From: Curtobacterium sp. VKM Ac-2865
GTDB lineage: Bacteria > Actinomycetota > Actinomycetes > Actinomycetales > Microbacteriaceae
Length of the DNA: 64,000 nucleotides
Assembly: GCF_015350905.1 (NCBI RefSeq)
Contig: NZ_JADKRZ010000006.1
Location: 1 to 64,000 of the forward strand
Reading direction: 5' to 3'
The notes beneath the pieces were generated by a model. It worked only from the letters and a program-made list of their open reading frames with translations. It was not told where the DNA came from and ran no database searches. The position numbers and the translations under genes were made by a program. Positions 40,984-50,308 of the stretch are shown one piece after another (within the stretch, counting starts at the first letter, position 1; each line of letters begins with the position of its first letter).

Positions 40984-41712
40984 TCAGGACTCGGCGCCGA
41001 GTGCGAGGCGGACCGCTTCCACCACGGTGATCTCCACCCCCGCGCGTCGTGCGAGGGCGGGGTCGCGGCGGATCAGCGCGGTCGCCCCGAGCAGCCGCCG
41101 ACGTTCGTCCTGCGTCACGCCCTCGCCGATGCGATCGGAACGCCGGACCAGCGAGGCGAGCGTGGCGATGTCGACGAGGTGGCGTGTGTTGTCCTGTCCG
41201 GGCAACTGGTCGACAGCGGCAGCCTTGCTGAAGAGGGCGCCCTGCAGCGTGGGGCGCCTGAGCCGACCGATGCGACCGTTGACCGAGAGGTCGATGAGGA
41301 CACTGCGGTCGAGTGCTCCTTGCGTCCCCGGTGCGGCGACCGTCGTTCCTCCGCCATGACCCCGTCGGTCGTCTGCGCGGGGCCCGAGGAACCGAGGCTG
41401 CACGATGTCCACCTGGGCGCCGTCGCGCAGCCACCGGTGCTGGTGCCCTTCGAACGACGTCCCGTCCGGCTCGAAGCCGAGCGACGCGAGGACGTTCGTG
41501 AAGTCCCACAGCATGGTCGGGTGGAGGCGGACGTCCAGCGCAGCGTCGACGTCCTGCGTCGGGCGAGCGCTCCGGACGCCGCGTTCCCCGCAGAGCGACT
41601 GGACCATCTGCCCGCCGACGAGCGACCAGCCTGCCGGGAGACGTTCGTGGACGTCGAACAGTGCATGCCAGGCCGCGGCCTGCTCGCGAGGAAGCGGCGG
41701 TGCCTCGATCAC
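40984..41712 (-). CDS. Nucleotidyltransferase-fold protein, AbiEii/toxin-like
   Basis: A 242-residue protein with the start of a nucleotidyltransferase fold: WSLVGGQMVQSLCGE (GG motif, about 29-43) followed by TQDVDAALDV (D-x-D, about 53-62). This is the pattern of MNT/AbiEii toxins that modify RNA or protein with nucleotides. The C-terminal half is helical with many basic residues (RRSDRIGEGVTQDERRRLLGATALIRRDPALARRAG). It overlaps the upstream HTH gene by four bases (ATGA), so the two form a module with toxin-antitoxin organisation. The activity is inferred from motifs only; a plain housekeeping role is not excluded. Confidence 0.6.
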   Translation of the reverse strand: MIEAPPLPREQAAAWHALFDVHERLPAGWSLVGGQMVQSLCGERGVRSARPTQDVDAALDVRLHPTMLWDFTNVLASLGFEPDGTSFEGHQHRWLRDGAQVDIVQPRFLGPRADDRRGHGGGTTVAAPGTQGALDRSVLIDLSVNGRIGRLRRPTLQGALFSKAAAVDQLPGQDNTRHLVDIATLASLVRRSDRIGEGVTQDERRRLLGATALIRRDPALARRAGVEITVVEAVRLALGAES

Positions 41713-42368
41713 GCCGTCGCCGTCCGCAGGAGCTCGACGGCACGACGGCGTTCGCGCGGGCCGTCGTCGGCGATCAGGTCGAGGACGAGTTGCGACAGGG
41801 GCAGCGGGCGTTCCGGAGCGTGGTCGTGGACGTGCAGCGCGACGTTGGGCGTCGAGGACGACCGGAGCAGGTACTCACGGCGCAGGGGGTCGACGTCCGC
41901 GCGTACGACGTGTGCTTCCAGCACGTCAGGAGCACTGATCTCCGACCTGGGATCACTCACACCCCCGGCGACGAGCCGTTCGTCCGCCCGGAGTTCGGGG
42001 AGGTCGTCGGGCTGGACGAAGAACTCCTCGACGAGTGGGAGGCGCCTCCACAGCCAGTCGCGGAAGACGTCGGCGACGTCGACGTCTTCCGGCTCACGGA
42101 GCAACACGAGCCGCTGACGCAGTCGTGTGCGCTCCGTCGGCTCGAGGTGCGCGAGCGCGTCGCGACCGTCGATGACAGCGAGGAGCGCGTCCGCGGCGCG
42201 ATCCGCCAAGGGCCGTCTCGCAGCGGGCCGGTGCCGGAGCGCGTCGTCGATCAACCAGATGCTCCCGGACTTCCGCGCAGCGAGCTTCCCGGACCGCACC
42301 TGCTTCCGGATCACCTGCTCCGAGAGCCCGTGGTGCTGCGCGTACTCAGCCACCGTCACATCAGCCAT
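41709..42368 (-). CDS. HTH protein, possible antitoxin
   Basis: A 219-residue protein. The N-terminal ~45 residues are a MerR/excisionase-like HTH (VTVAEYAQHHGLSEQVIRKQVRSGKLAARKSGSIWLIDD). A helical linker with RLRQRLVLLREPEDVDVADVF and a C-terminal alpha/beta part (NVALHVHDHAPERPLPLSQLVLDLIADDGPRERRRAVELL) follow. It is the first gene of the pair with the nucleotidyltransferase. The ATG at 42368 lies immediately next to a 34-bp nested palindrome, leaving no room for a ribosome site, so the mRNA may be leaderless and autoregulated. Confidence 0.65.
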   Translation of the reverse strand: MADVTVAEYAQHHGLSEQVIRKQVRSGKLAARKSGSIWLIDDALRHRPAARRPLADRAADALLAVIDGRDALAHLEPTERTRLRQRLVLLREPEDVDVADVFRDWLWRRLPLVEEFFVQPDDLPELRADERLVAGGVSDPRSEISAPDVLEAHVVRADVDPLRREYLLRSSSTPNVALHVHDHAPERPLPLSQLVLDLIADDGPRERRRAVELLRTATA

Positions 42369-42369
42369 G

Positions 42370-42403
42370 CACACAAGCGTAACGGAACCCGTTGCCTTGT
42401 GTG
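42370..42403. promoter_or_regulatory. 34-bp nested palindromic operator
   Basis: Outer arms CACACAAG/CTTGTGTG (8 bp) enclose inner arms AACGG/CCGTT (5 bp) around AAC. It lies 2 bases upstream of the start codon of the HTH gene, so a bound repressor would cover its promoter. Best explained as the binding site of the HTH protein itself. Confidence 0.65.
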
Positions 42404-42608
42404 TCGACGAGCCTGGAGCCGACCCCGCTTCCGTGCGGTGGACGATCTCCGTCGCCGTCCTGGCACGCCCGCCTGCCGTCGCGGCCACGACGAGGAGTGA
42501 CCCGTGGACGGCCGTCGGGCAGGCGCGCAGCGACCGGCACCGCTCCGCGTGTCCGGCGGACGCAGCGCCTGTGCCGGGCTGCATCGCCGAGCGCTTACCG
42601 TCCCGGTC

Positions 42609-43079
42609 ATGCGAACCACTGCGAAGACCGCCTCCGCCCTCGTCGGGTCCGTCACCCTCGCCCTGCTGCTCGCGTCCTGCAACGGGGGAGCCCAGGAGCC
42701 GGACCCGGCGAACACCGGCCCCCTCGCGGAGAACACCACGAGGGCCGCGACGTGCGACACCGCCTCGAGTGCGACGGTCGACGCGGTCAACGCCCTGACC
42801 GGCAGCGACGACGTCAAGTCCGTGAACCTCGAGGCTGCTGACGGTGGCTGGTACCTCGGCACGCCTGCTGCGTCCGGCGGCGACGTCGCCCTCTGGGCCA
42901 CGACGGTCGACCCCACCACCGACGACTTCGACGGCACGGTCTTCCCGCTGAACCGCACCGCCACCGACGAGGTCAACGCGCCGACGGCGACGGCGTCCCC
43001 GGCGCCCAAGACCTTCGCCGCCGACTCCGCCGCCGCCAGCCGCGTCGAGAACTGCGTGACGGACGGCGCCGGCAAGTAG
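42609..43079 (+). CDS. Small lipoprotein
   Basis: A 156-residue exported protein. The signal peptide ends in a lipobox LASC (Cys near residue 24). The mature part is short, Thr/Ala/Asp-rich, with a C-terminal Cys (VENCVTDGAGK) and another in ATCDTASS that may pair. It contains VKSVNLEAADGGWYLGTP and GGDVALWATTVDP, a beta-rich pattern found in many actinobacterial surface lipoproteins of unknown role. ATG 42609 has only a weak ribosome site. Confidence 0.7.
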   Translation: MRTTAKTASALVGSVTLALLLASCNGGAQEPDPANTGPLAENTTRAATCDTASSATVDAVNALTGSDDVKSVNLEAADGGWYLGTPAASGGDVALWATTVDPTTDDFDGTVFPLNRTATDEVNAPTATASPAPKTFAADSAAASRVENCVTDGAGK

Positions 43080-43177
43080 GAGCTCCCGCTCGGGCCGGAT
43101 GCCGCTGTCGTACGGGCAGGCTCCCGGCCCTGGTCCATCGCAGGAGGCGGCAGCATGTCGCACGGAAGCGCATGCTC

Positions 43178-43193
43178 GCGCATCGAGCGACAC
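43178..43193. repeat. GCGCATCGAGCGACAC element, copy 1
   Basis: One of four exact 16-bp copies (others at 52395, 53777, 53818). Downstream similarity to the copy at 53818 continues for about 70 bases, through GCGCATCCGCAC to a GTCGCTTCTGCCG block, where AGCGACA and TGTCGCT can pair. Confidence 0.85.
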
Positions 43194-43299
43194 GGAGCGG
43201 GCGTCCGCGCTGCGCATCCGCACCGACGCTGTCGCTTCTGCCGCACGCAGGAACGCAGGCACGTACGCACATCCGTCTGCCCGTTCCGCACCACCCGCC

Positions 43300-43341
43300 G
43301 GACTGGAGGCGCGGTGCCAGCCGGCCCCGAGCCTCCCGTCC
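43300..43341. terminator. Gene-end palindrome (imperfect)
   Basis: Left arm GGACTGGAGGCGCGG and right arm CGAGCCTCCCGTCC with a few mismatches. It lies 220 bases after the lipoprotein gene; a family member that may stop read-through. Confidence 0.6.
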
Positions 43342-43362
43342 GCCCGTGGCTCGTCACACGCG

Positions 43363-43430
43363 CGAGTCTCGCCTCCGCGGACAGTCCGCGCTGAGCGCGG
43401 CCCGCGCGACGTCCGCCCGGCCGAGACTCG
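43363..43430. repeat. CGAGTCTCG/CGAGACTCG inverted element, copy 1
   Basis: Outer 9-bp arms enclose inner sequences CCGCGGACAGTCC and GACGTCCGCCCGG that partly pair. Copies 2 and 3 are at 45574 and 45722, all around the arabinose region. Confidence 0.8.
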
Positions 43431-43535
43431 CTCCGGGCCGCTGGCCCGCACCGCCGCCGCCACGCGCCCGCGCGGCCGGCCGCAATGCGGACGGCGCGTG
43501 GACGCCGCCGCACCCGGACGGTAGGCTGAGCTTGG

Positions 43536-43547
43536 TTAATCGATTAA
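43536..43547. promoter_or_regulatory. LacI operator upstream of abfB
   Basis: TTAATCGATTAA is a perfect 12-bp palindrome (in the context GGTTAATCGATTAAGCA), 68 bases before the arabinofuranosidase start. It matches the two sites in front of the LacI gene at 45941, linking the secreted enzyme with the importer operon. Confidence 0.75.
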
Positions 43548-43615
43548 GCAACATCGTCGCTACCCCATCGATGACCACATCCCCCAGCAATGACGCTCGG
43601 AAGGAACGCATCAGC

Positions 43616-45502
43616 ATGCACATCGGCTCGATCTCGAGACCACGGCGCATCGTCGCCGCGACACTGGGAGCACTCGCTCTCGTCACCGGGAGCCTGTTCG
43701 CGAGCACGGTCGGCGCCGACAGCGCCACCGCCGCGACGAACGGTCCCTGCGACACCTACGCCAGCGCCGGCACCTCGTGTGTCGCCGCGTACAGCTCCAC
43801 CAGGGCGCTGTACTCCTCCTACAACGGACCGCTCTACCAGGTGCAACGAGCCTCGGACGGTGCGACGACCAACGTCGGGCTGCTCGCTGCCGGCGGCACC
43901 GCGAACGCCGCGACGCAGGACGCGTTCTGCTCCGGCACGACGTGCACCATCCTCAAGATCTACGACCAGACGGCCAACCACAACGACCTCACGGTCGCCG
44001 GCGCCGGGGACGCGGGGCCGGCCAACCACGCCGCCGACGCCGGGGCCCTGCCGGTCACCGTCGCCGGCCACAAGGCGTACGGCGTGTTCATGCCGCAGCA
44101 GGTGGCCTACCGCATCTCGAGCACGGCCGCGAAGGGCACGGCGCGCGGCGCGAGTCCTGAGTCCATGTACGAGGTCGCCAGCGGCACGAACGTGAACCAC
44201 GGCTGCTGTTCGGACTTCGGCAACGTCGAGACCCAGTCGAAGGACACCGGCAAGGGGCACATGGACGCGCTCAACCTGTCGATGCTGAACGGCAAGGGCA
44301 GCGCTGGTCGCGGGCCCTGGGTGCAGGCGGACCTGGAGAACGGCGTCTACGAGGGCAAGACCGCGATCACCACGGCGAACACGGGCAACAGCTCGAAGTT
44401 CGTCACCGCGCTCCTGAAGAACGACGGCGTCGCGAACTTCGCGCTCAAGGGCGGCAACGCCCAGACCGGGACGCTGTCCAAGTGGTACGAGGGCGCACTG
44501 CCCACGGACCGGGACGGCGACGGGCAGGGCTACACGCCGATGAAGCTCGAGGGCTCGATCGTGCTCGGAGCCGGCGGCGACAACTCCAACCGCGGGACGC
44601 AGTCCTTCTTCGAGGGCGTCATGACCAGCGGCTACTCCACCGACGCGGCGGACAACGCCGTGCAGGCGAACGTCGTGGCCCAGAACTACCAGGGCGTCTC
44701 GACCGGTGGCGGCCCGGGTGCGTCGATCACGGGCGTCGGCGGCAAGTGCGTCGACGTCGCGGGTGACGACGTGGGTGGCAACACCGCGGTCGTGCAGCTG
44801 TACGACTGCAAGGCGCTCGCCGCCGACCAGCACTGGCTCGGCAGCGTGTACGGCGCACACACCCTCAGCACGCTCGGGCGCTGCCTCGACGTGAACGGCA
44901 ACGCGACGGCCAACGGCACGCACGTCGAGCTCTACGACTGCAACGGGGCCGGCGGGCAGCAGTGGATCGTCCAGCCGGACGGGTCGATCAAGAACCCGCA
45001 GTCCGGGCGGTGCCTCGACGTGCCGTCGGGCACCACCGCGAACGCCACGGCGCTGCAGATCTACGACTGCAACGGCAACGCCGCACAGAAGTTCGTCGCA
45101 GCCGTCCCGATCACGACGATCGGCGGCAAGTGCGTCGACGTCGCCGGGAACGACCTGCAGCAGAACGGCCAGCAGGTCCAGGTGTTCGACTGCCAGACCC
45201 TGCTGACCGACGAGCAGACGACCGACCAGCAGTGGGCCTTCAACGCCGCTGACGGCACGATCCGCACGCTCGGCCGCTGCCTCGACGTCGACGGCAACGC
45301 GACGGCGAACGGGTCCCACCTGGAGCTCTACGCCTGCAACGGCGTCGGGGGCCAGCAGTGGGCACCGCAGGCCAACGGCTCGATCAGGAACCCGCAGTCC
45401 GGCCGCTGCCTCGACGTGCCGTCGGGCAACACGGCGAACGGCACGGCGCTCCAGCTCTACGACTGCAACGGACAGGCCCCCCAGGTCTTCTCGTTCAACT
45501 GA
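43616..45502 (+). CDS. abfB: Secreted GH54 arabinofuranosidase with two ricin-type lectin domains
   Basis: A 628-residue exported enzyme. The signal peptide ends near residue 41 (ADSATAA). The catalytic domain (about 42-365) matches the alpha-L-arabinofuranosidase B family (GPCDTYASAGTSCVAAYSSTRALYSSYNGPLYQVQRASDG; DQTANHNDLTVAGAG; GCCSDFGNVE). Instead of the fungal arabinose-binding module it carries two beta-trefoil ricin-type (CBM13) domains at about 373-498 and 501-628, each with GRCLDV and QxW repeats. It releases arabinose from arabinan or arabinoxylan outside the cell. An internal duplication explains the two lectin domains. A LacI site lies just upstream. Confidence 0.9.
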   Translation: MHIGSISRPRRIVAATLGALALVTGSLFASTVGADSATAATNGPCDTYASAGTSCVAAYSSTRALYSSYNGPLYQVQRASDGATTNVGLLAAGGTANAATQDAFCSGTTCTILKIYDQTANHNDLTVAGAGDAGPANHAADAGALPVTVAGHKAYGVFMPQQVAYRISSTAAKGTARGASPESMYEVASGTNVNHGCCSDFGNVETQSKDTGKGHMDALNLSMLNGKGSAGRGPWVQADLENGVYEGKTAITTANTGNSSKFVTALLKNDGVANFALKGGNAQTGTLSKWYEGALPTDRDGDGQGYTPMKLEGSIVLGAGGDNSNRGTQSFFEGVMTSGYSTDAADNAVQANVVAQNYQGVSTGGGPGASITGVGGKCVDVAGDDVGGNTAVVQLYDCKALAADQHWLGSVYGAHTLSTLGRCLDVNGNATANGTHVELYDCNGAGGQQWIVQPDGSIKNPQSGRCLDVPSGTTANATALQIYDCNGNAAQKFVAAVPITTIGGKCVDVAGNDLQQNGQQVQVFDCQTLLTDEQTTDQQWAFNAADGTIRTLGRCLDVDGNATANGSHLELYACNGVGGQQWAPQANGSIRNPQSGRCLDVPSGNTANGTALQLYDCNGQAPQVFSFN

Positions 45503-45513
45503 GCCACAGAGCG

Positions 45514-45553
45514 GACGGGAGGCTCGGTGCCAGCTGGCACCGAGCCTCCCGTC
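45514..45553. terminator. Perfect 40-bp palindromic terminator
   Basis: Twenty-base arms (GACGGGAGGCTCGGTGCCAG and its complement) 11 bases after the abfB stop. The sequence is the same as the core of the terminator at 25355. Confidence 0.85.
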
Positions 45554-45573
45554 TGGCTGCGCTCGGCACCCGC

Positions 45574-45641
45574 CGAGTCTCGGCCCCGCGGACACATCGC
45601 GCCGCGCTCGCCCCGAGCGATGTCCGCCCGGGCGAGACTCG
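45574..45641. repeat. CGAGTCTCG/CGAGACTCG inverted element, copy 2
   Basis: Outer 9-bp arms with an inner pair CGGACACATCGC / GCGATGTCCG, giving a long imperfect hairpin of 68 bases. Same spacing as copy 1. Confidence 0.8.
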
Positions 45642-45721
45642 CTCCGCGCCGCTGGTTCGCGCCTGCCGCGGCTGCGGCCGCGCCCCGCGCCCCGCGCCCG
45701 CACGCGTACCTGCGGGCGGCG

Positions 45722-45789
45722 AGACTCGGCGCCGCGGACAGTCTGCGGCGTCTGCGGGGCGCACAGTGTCCGGGAGGGCGAGACTCGGC
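45722..45789. repeat. CGAGACTCG element, copy 3 (direct ends)
   Basis: Same 68-bp length and inner CCGCGGACAG / CAGTGTCCG, but both ends read CGAGACTCG in the same direction, so the outer stem is lost. A rearranged family member. Confidence 0.7.
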
Positions 45790-45869
45790 GGCCCGCCCCC
45801 GGCCGGGCCGGCGGGCGGGAGTCGGCGCCGCGGCCGCTCGCTGCGCACTACGCAATCCGCACCGGGGCT

Positions 45870-45887
45870 TGCTTCATCGATTAAGCA
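45870..45887. promoter_or_regulatory. LacI operator 1 (arabinoside operon)
   Basis: TGCTTCATCGATTAAGCA, an 18-bp palindrome with one mismatch pair around ATCGAT. Centre 33 bp from the next site, about three helical turns. Confidence 0.75.
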
Positions 45888-45904
45888 GGTGCATGATGAG
45901 CGCA

Positions 45905-45920
45905 GTTAATCGATAAAGCA
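45905..45920. promoter_or_regulatory. LacI operator 2 (arabinoside operon)
   Basis: GTTAATCGATAAAGCA, the third copy of the TTAATCGATTAAGC-type site, 20 bases before the LacI start. It should mediate autoregulation and control of the downstream operon. Confidence 0.75.
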
Positions 45921-45940
45921 CCCGACCCGAGGAGGCGACC

Positions 45941-46990
45941 ATGCCGAAGTCCGTCACCCTGAAGGACGTCGCCGCGAAGGTCGGCGTGACGTCCGCCGCG
46001 GCGAGCATGGCGCTCGCCGGACACGAGCGGATCAGCGAGCGCACCCGAGCCGCGGTCAAGCAGGCCGCCGACGAGCTCGGCTACGTCCCGAGCTCGGCCG
46101 GCCGGGCGCTCCGCAGCCAGCGCGCCGACGCCGTGGCGCTCATCGTGCCGAACTCCTCCGCGCACGTGTTCGGGCACCTCTACTTCATGCACGTGCTGAC
46201 GGGGATGTCGACCGCAGCCAACGCCCACGACGCCCAGGTGATCGTCTCGACGAACGCGGACACCTCCAACGGTGGTGTCGCGTACGAGCGGGTCATGCGC
46301 TCCCGCACCGCCGACGGCGCGATCGTCACGAGTGCGGCGGTCGACGACGACCACGTCCAGGGGCTCGTCGCGAGCGGGCTGCCTGCCGTCCTCATCGGCA
46401 ACTACCCGCACCTGGCCGACGCGGTCACGGTCGGCATCGACGACGTGGCCGCCACCGAGCGCCTCGTCGACCACCTCGTCGAGGTGCACGGACGCCGCCG
46501 CCTCCTGCACGTGACGGGCACGCTCGACCACCAGACCGGGCTCGACCGGCGGACCGGGTTCCTCCGGGCTGCCGAGCGGCACGGTCTCACCGACGTGTCC
46601 GTCGTCGAGGGCGACCTGTCCGAGACCTCCGGTGCCGCCGCGATGGAGCACTTCCTGCGCGAGGACGCGGCGACCCGACCCGACGGCGTCGTCTTCGCGA
46701 ACGACGACATGGCGGTGGGTGGCCTCCACACGCTCCGTCGCGCCGGGGTCGACGTGCCCGAGGACGTGTCCGTCGTCGGCTTCGACGACTTCGGTCTCGC
46801 CCGCGTCACCACCCCGGGCATCACGACCATCCGTGTCCCCGCCGAGGAGATGGGCCGCATCGCCACCGAGCGGCTCTTCGACCTCGTCGACCACCGTGGC
46901 GGCCTCCCCGCCCGCACCGAGCTCCCCGTCGACCTCGTCACCCGCCGGTCCTGCGGGTGCGACCCCGACGCGGAACGCGTCCGCACCTGA
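45941..46990 (+). CDS. LacI-family regulator of arabinoside regulon
   Basis: A 349-residue LacI/GalR protein. HTH: VTLKDVAAKVGVTSAAASMALAGHERISERTRAAVKQAADELGYVPSSAGRALRSQR; the effector domain contains RLLHVTGTLDHQTGLDRRTGF and EDVSVVGFDDFGLARVTTPGITTI, ending with RRSCGC. It precedes an ABC importer and a GH1-like gene in the same direction. Two palindromes lie upstream of it and an identical-core site upstream of abfB, so it probably controls both. Confidence 0.92.
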   Translation: MPKSVTLKDVAAKVGVTSAAASMALAGHERISERTRAAVKQAADELGYVPSSAGRALRSQRADAVALIVPNSSAHVFGHLYFMHVLTGMSTAANAHDAQVIVSTNADTSNGGVAYERVMRSRTADGAIVTSAAVDDDHVQGLVASGLPAVLIGNYPHLADAVTVGIDDVAATERLVDHLVEVHGRRRLLHVTGTLDHQTGLDRRTGFLRAAERHGLTDVSVVEGDLSETSGAAAMEHFLREDAATRPDGVVFANDDMAVGGLHTLRRAGVDVPEDVSVVGFDDFGLARVTTPGITTIRVPAEEMGRIATERLFDLVDHRGGLPARTELPVDLVTRRSCGCDPDAERVRT

Positions 46991-46994
46991 GCGG

Positions 46995-47110
46995 GCGCGA
47001 CACCAGCACCACCCGAGGCACCAGCACCACCCCGACGCACCAGCACCCGCACCACCCGACGCACACCGCACACCCGACGCACGACCCGCTGACCGCACCG
47101 ACGGTCGTCG
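46995..47110 (+). promoter_or_regulatory. C-rich, G-poor leader, possible Rho site
   Basis: About 115 bases between the LacI and binding-protein genes consist of CACCAGCACC/CCCGACGCA-like repeats with strong C over G excess on the coding strand. There is no stable hairpin. Such C-rich unstructured RNA is typical for Rho loading (rut), so this could set read-through from lacI to the importer. Confidence 0.45.
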
Positions 47111-47173
47111 ACCCATCCCAGCCGCAGCACCCACCCCGTCCTGCGAGCACAGCAACGCAAAGGAGCGTTCCCG

Positions 47174-48432
47174 ATGAAGCACGCACGCAAGGCCCTCACG
47201 ATCGGCGCCGTCGCCACCGTGGCGGCCCTCGCCCTCACCGGTTGTTCCGCGGGCGGCAACGCCAGCACGGACGGCCCCGTCACCCTCAAGGTCTGGACCG
47301 GGTTCACCGGCGGCGACCGCCCCGGCTACGCCACGATCGTCAAGGACTTCGAGAAGGCCCACCCCGACGTCAAGGTCGACATGACCGTGCAGCCGTGGGA
47401 CACGATCCAGCAGAAGCTCCCCTCGGCCTGGCTCACCGGGCAGGGCCCGGACGTCGCCGCGGTGTCCTCCGACCCGAACGCCGTCGCCCAGTACGTCAAG
47501 ACGCGCTCGGTGATGCCGATCACGGCGACCGGCAGCGGTGACGGCAAGATCAACACGGATGCCTTCGCCCCCGGCACCGTCGACGAGTTCACCTACGACG
47601 GCAAGCTCTACGGCGTCCCGGCGAACTTCGCCACGCTGAGCCTGTACTACAACAAGAAGCTCTTCGCGGCGGCCGGCATCACGGACCCGCCGTCGAGCGT
47701 CGCTGAGATGGCAGCGGACGCCAAGAAGCTCACCTCCGGTGGGAAGTACGGCATCGCCCTCGCCGACAACCAGACGATCCAGATGTGGCCCGTCCTGCAG
47801 TGGCTCGAGGGCGGCGACATCGTCAACGGCAAGAACTGCAGCGTCGTGCAGTCCTCCGACGGGCAGAAGTCACTGTCCACCTGGGCGGACCTGGTCGCGA
47901 AGGACAAGGTCAGCCCGGTCGGCCTGACCGGCGCCGAAGCCGACTCGCTGTTCTCGGCCGGCAAGGCCGCCATGGAGATCAACGGCCCGTGGGCTGCTTC
48001 CGGGTACAAGGCCGCCGGGATCGACCTCGGCATCGCGACGATCCCGGTCGGCGTGGACGGGAAGTCGAGCACCCTCGGCGCGATCGCCCCGCTGTCGATC
48101 TCGGCGAAGACGAAGTACCCGAAGCAGGCGCAGGAGTTCCTGGCCTACTGGACGTCGAAGTCGGCCCAGCAGAAGTTCTCGCTGCAGACGGGCTTCCCGC
48201 CGCTCAGGACCGACCTGTCGGACGATGCGGAGCTGAAGGCCGACCCCACCGTGTCGGTCTTCGCCAGCCAGGTGCCGAACGCGCGCCTGTACCTGCCGCA
48301 CGTGCCGAACGCCACGAAGGTCGACTCCGACGGCTACGTCCCCCTGATCGGCGAGATCACCCGGGGCAAGTCGGTCGAGTCGGCCACGAAGAGCGCGGGT
48401 CAGACGATCGACGGCCTGACCGGCTGCGGTCA

Positions 48433-48436
<4 letters not shown>
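47174..48436 (+). CDS. Sugar-binding lipoprotein (arabinoside operon)
   Basis: A 420-residue family 1 solute-binding lipoprotein. Lipobox LTGC (Cys near residue 24). Blocks: VTLKVWTGFTGGDRPGYATIVKDFEKAHPDVKVDMTVQPWDTIQQKLPSAWLTGQGPDVAAVS, YGVPANFATLSLYYNKKLFAAAGI, LFSAGKAAMEINGPW. ATG 47174 follows AAAGGAG. It is the first gene of the importer unit. Confidence 0.93.
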
Positions 48437-49390
<954 letters not shown>

Positions 49391-49401
<11 letters not shown>

Positions 49402-50308
49402 GGCGCGCACGCGGCGACCGTCCCTGACGGAGCCGACCCGAGCCTCCCGTCCGGGCCGCATCAGCAACCGGCGCCCGGTGCTGCGGAGCGGTGTCGAGCG
49501 CACCGGCTCCGTCCTGAAGTGGGTGTACCTCGGCATCGGGCTCGTCTTCGTGCTCGTGCCGTTCATCTGGATGGTCAGCGGGTCGTTCCGGTCCGAGGCC
49601 GACCTGTTCGGCCACCCGGCCAGCCTGTTCCCGACCCGCGCCACCCTGCACGGCTACGTCGGGGTCTGGCAGCAGCTGCCGTTCCTCCGGCTGCTCCTCA
49701 ACTCGCTCCTGTTCACCGTGGTCACCACGGTGCTGACGCTGCTGTTCGACTCGATGTGCGCCTACGCCCTGGCGCGGATGCGGTTCGTCGGGCGGAACGT
49801 GGCCTTCGTGCTCGTCATCGCGACGCTCATGGTGCCGTTCCAGGTGACGCTCATCCCGGTCTTCGTCGAGCTGTTCCACCTCGGATGGCTCAACACCTAC
49901 CAGGGGCTGATCATCCCGCGGGCGACCAGCGCGTTCGGCATCTTCCTGTTCCGGCAGTTCTTCGTGGACATCCCCGCCGAGCTCGACGAGGCCGCCCGCA
50001 TCGACGGCGCCGGACACTGGCGGATCTACTGGCAGGTGATCCTGCCGCTGGCGAAGCCCGCGATCGCCACGGTCGCCGTGCTGAACGGCATGGCGCTCTG
50101 GAACGACCTGCTCTGGCCGCTCGTCGTGACGACCTCGAACGACATGCTCACGCTGCCGGCCGGGCTGACGCTGTTCGGGGGAGCGCACGTGACCGACCAC
50201 GCGGTGCTGCTCGCCGGCGCGGTGATCTCGCTGCTGCCGATCGCTCTCGGGTTCTTCTTCGCGCAGAAGTTCTTCGTCGCCGGCGTCGCCACGACGGGGC
50301 TGAAGTGA
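49391..50308 (+). CDS. ABC sugar permease, MalG type (arabinoside operon)
   Basis: A 305-residue CUT1 permease; EAA motif DEAARIDGAGHWRIYWQVILPLAKPAI. It overlaps the previous permease by 11 bases. Its N-terminal tail is encoded partly by an inverted GCCTCCCGTCC copy (49442-49452). Confidence 0.92.

Larger units (their letters stand above)
43080..43615 (+). other. Repeat-rich leader region upstream of abfB
   Basis: This 536-bp gap has no credible gene. It holds a copy of the GCGCATCGAGCGACAC element (43178-43193, extending to about 43250), a gene-end-type palindrome (43300-43341), an inverted CGAGTCTCG element (43363-43430), and near the right end a LacI operator (43536-43547) just upstream of the arabinofuranosidase gene. 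A GGAAGGAA ribosome site follows. Confidence 0.75.
45503..45940 (+). other. Intergenic repeat and operator region
   Basis: This 438-bp gap between abfB and the LacI gene contains no credible gene. It holds a perfect 40-bp terminator (45514-45553), two copies of the CGAGTCTCG-type element (45574-45641 and 45722-45789), and two LacI operators (45870-45887, 45905-45920) just before the LacI ribosome site GAGGAGG. Confidence 0.8.

Noticed and set aside
38243..41743. A 1166-codon open frame on the minus strand opposite the GH3 gene
   Set aside because: It is the antisense shadow of the GH3 gene in high-G+C DNA: Arg/Gly/Val/Glu-rich, no domain, no ribosome site.
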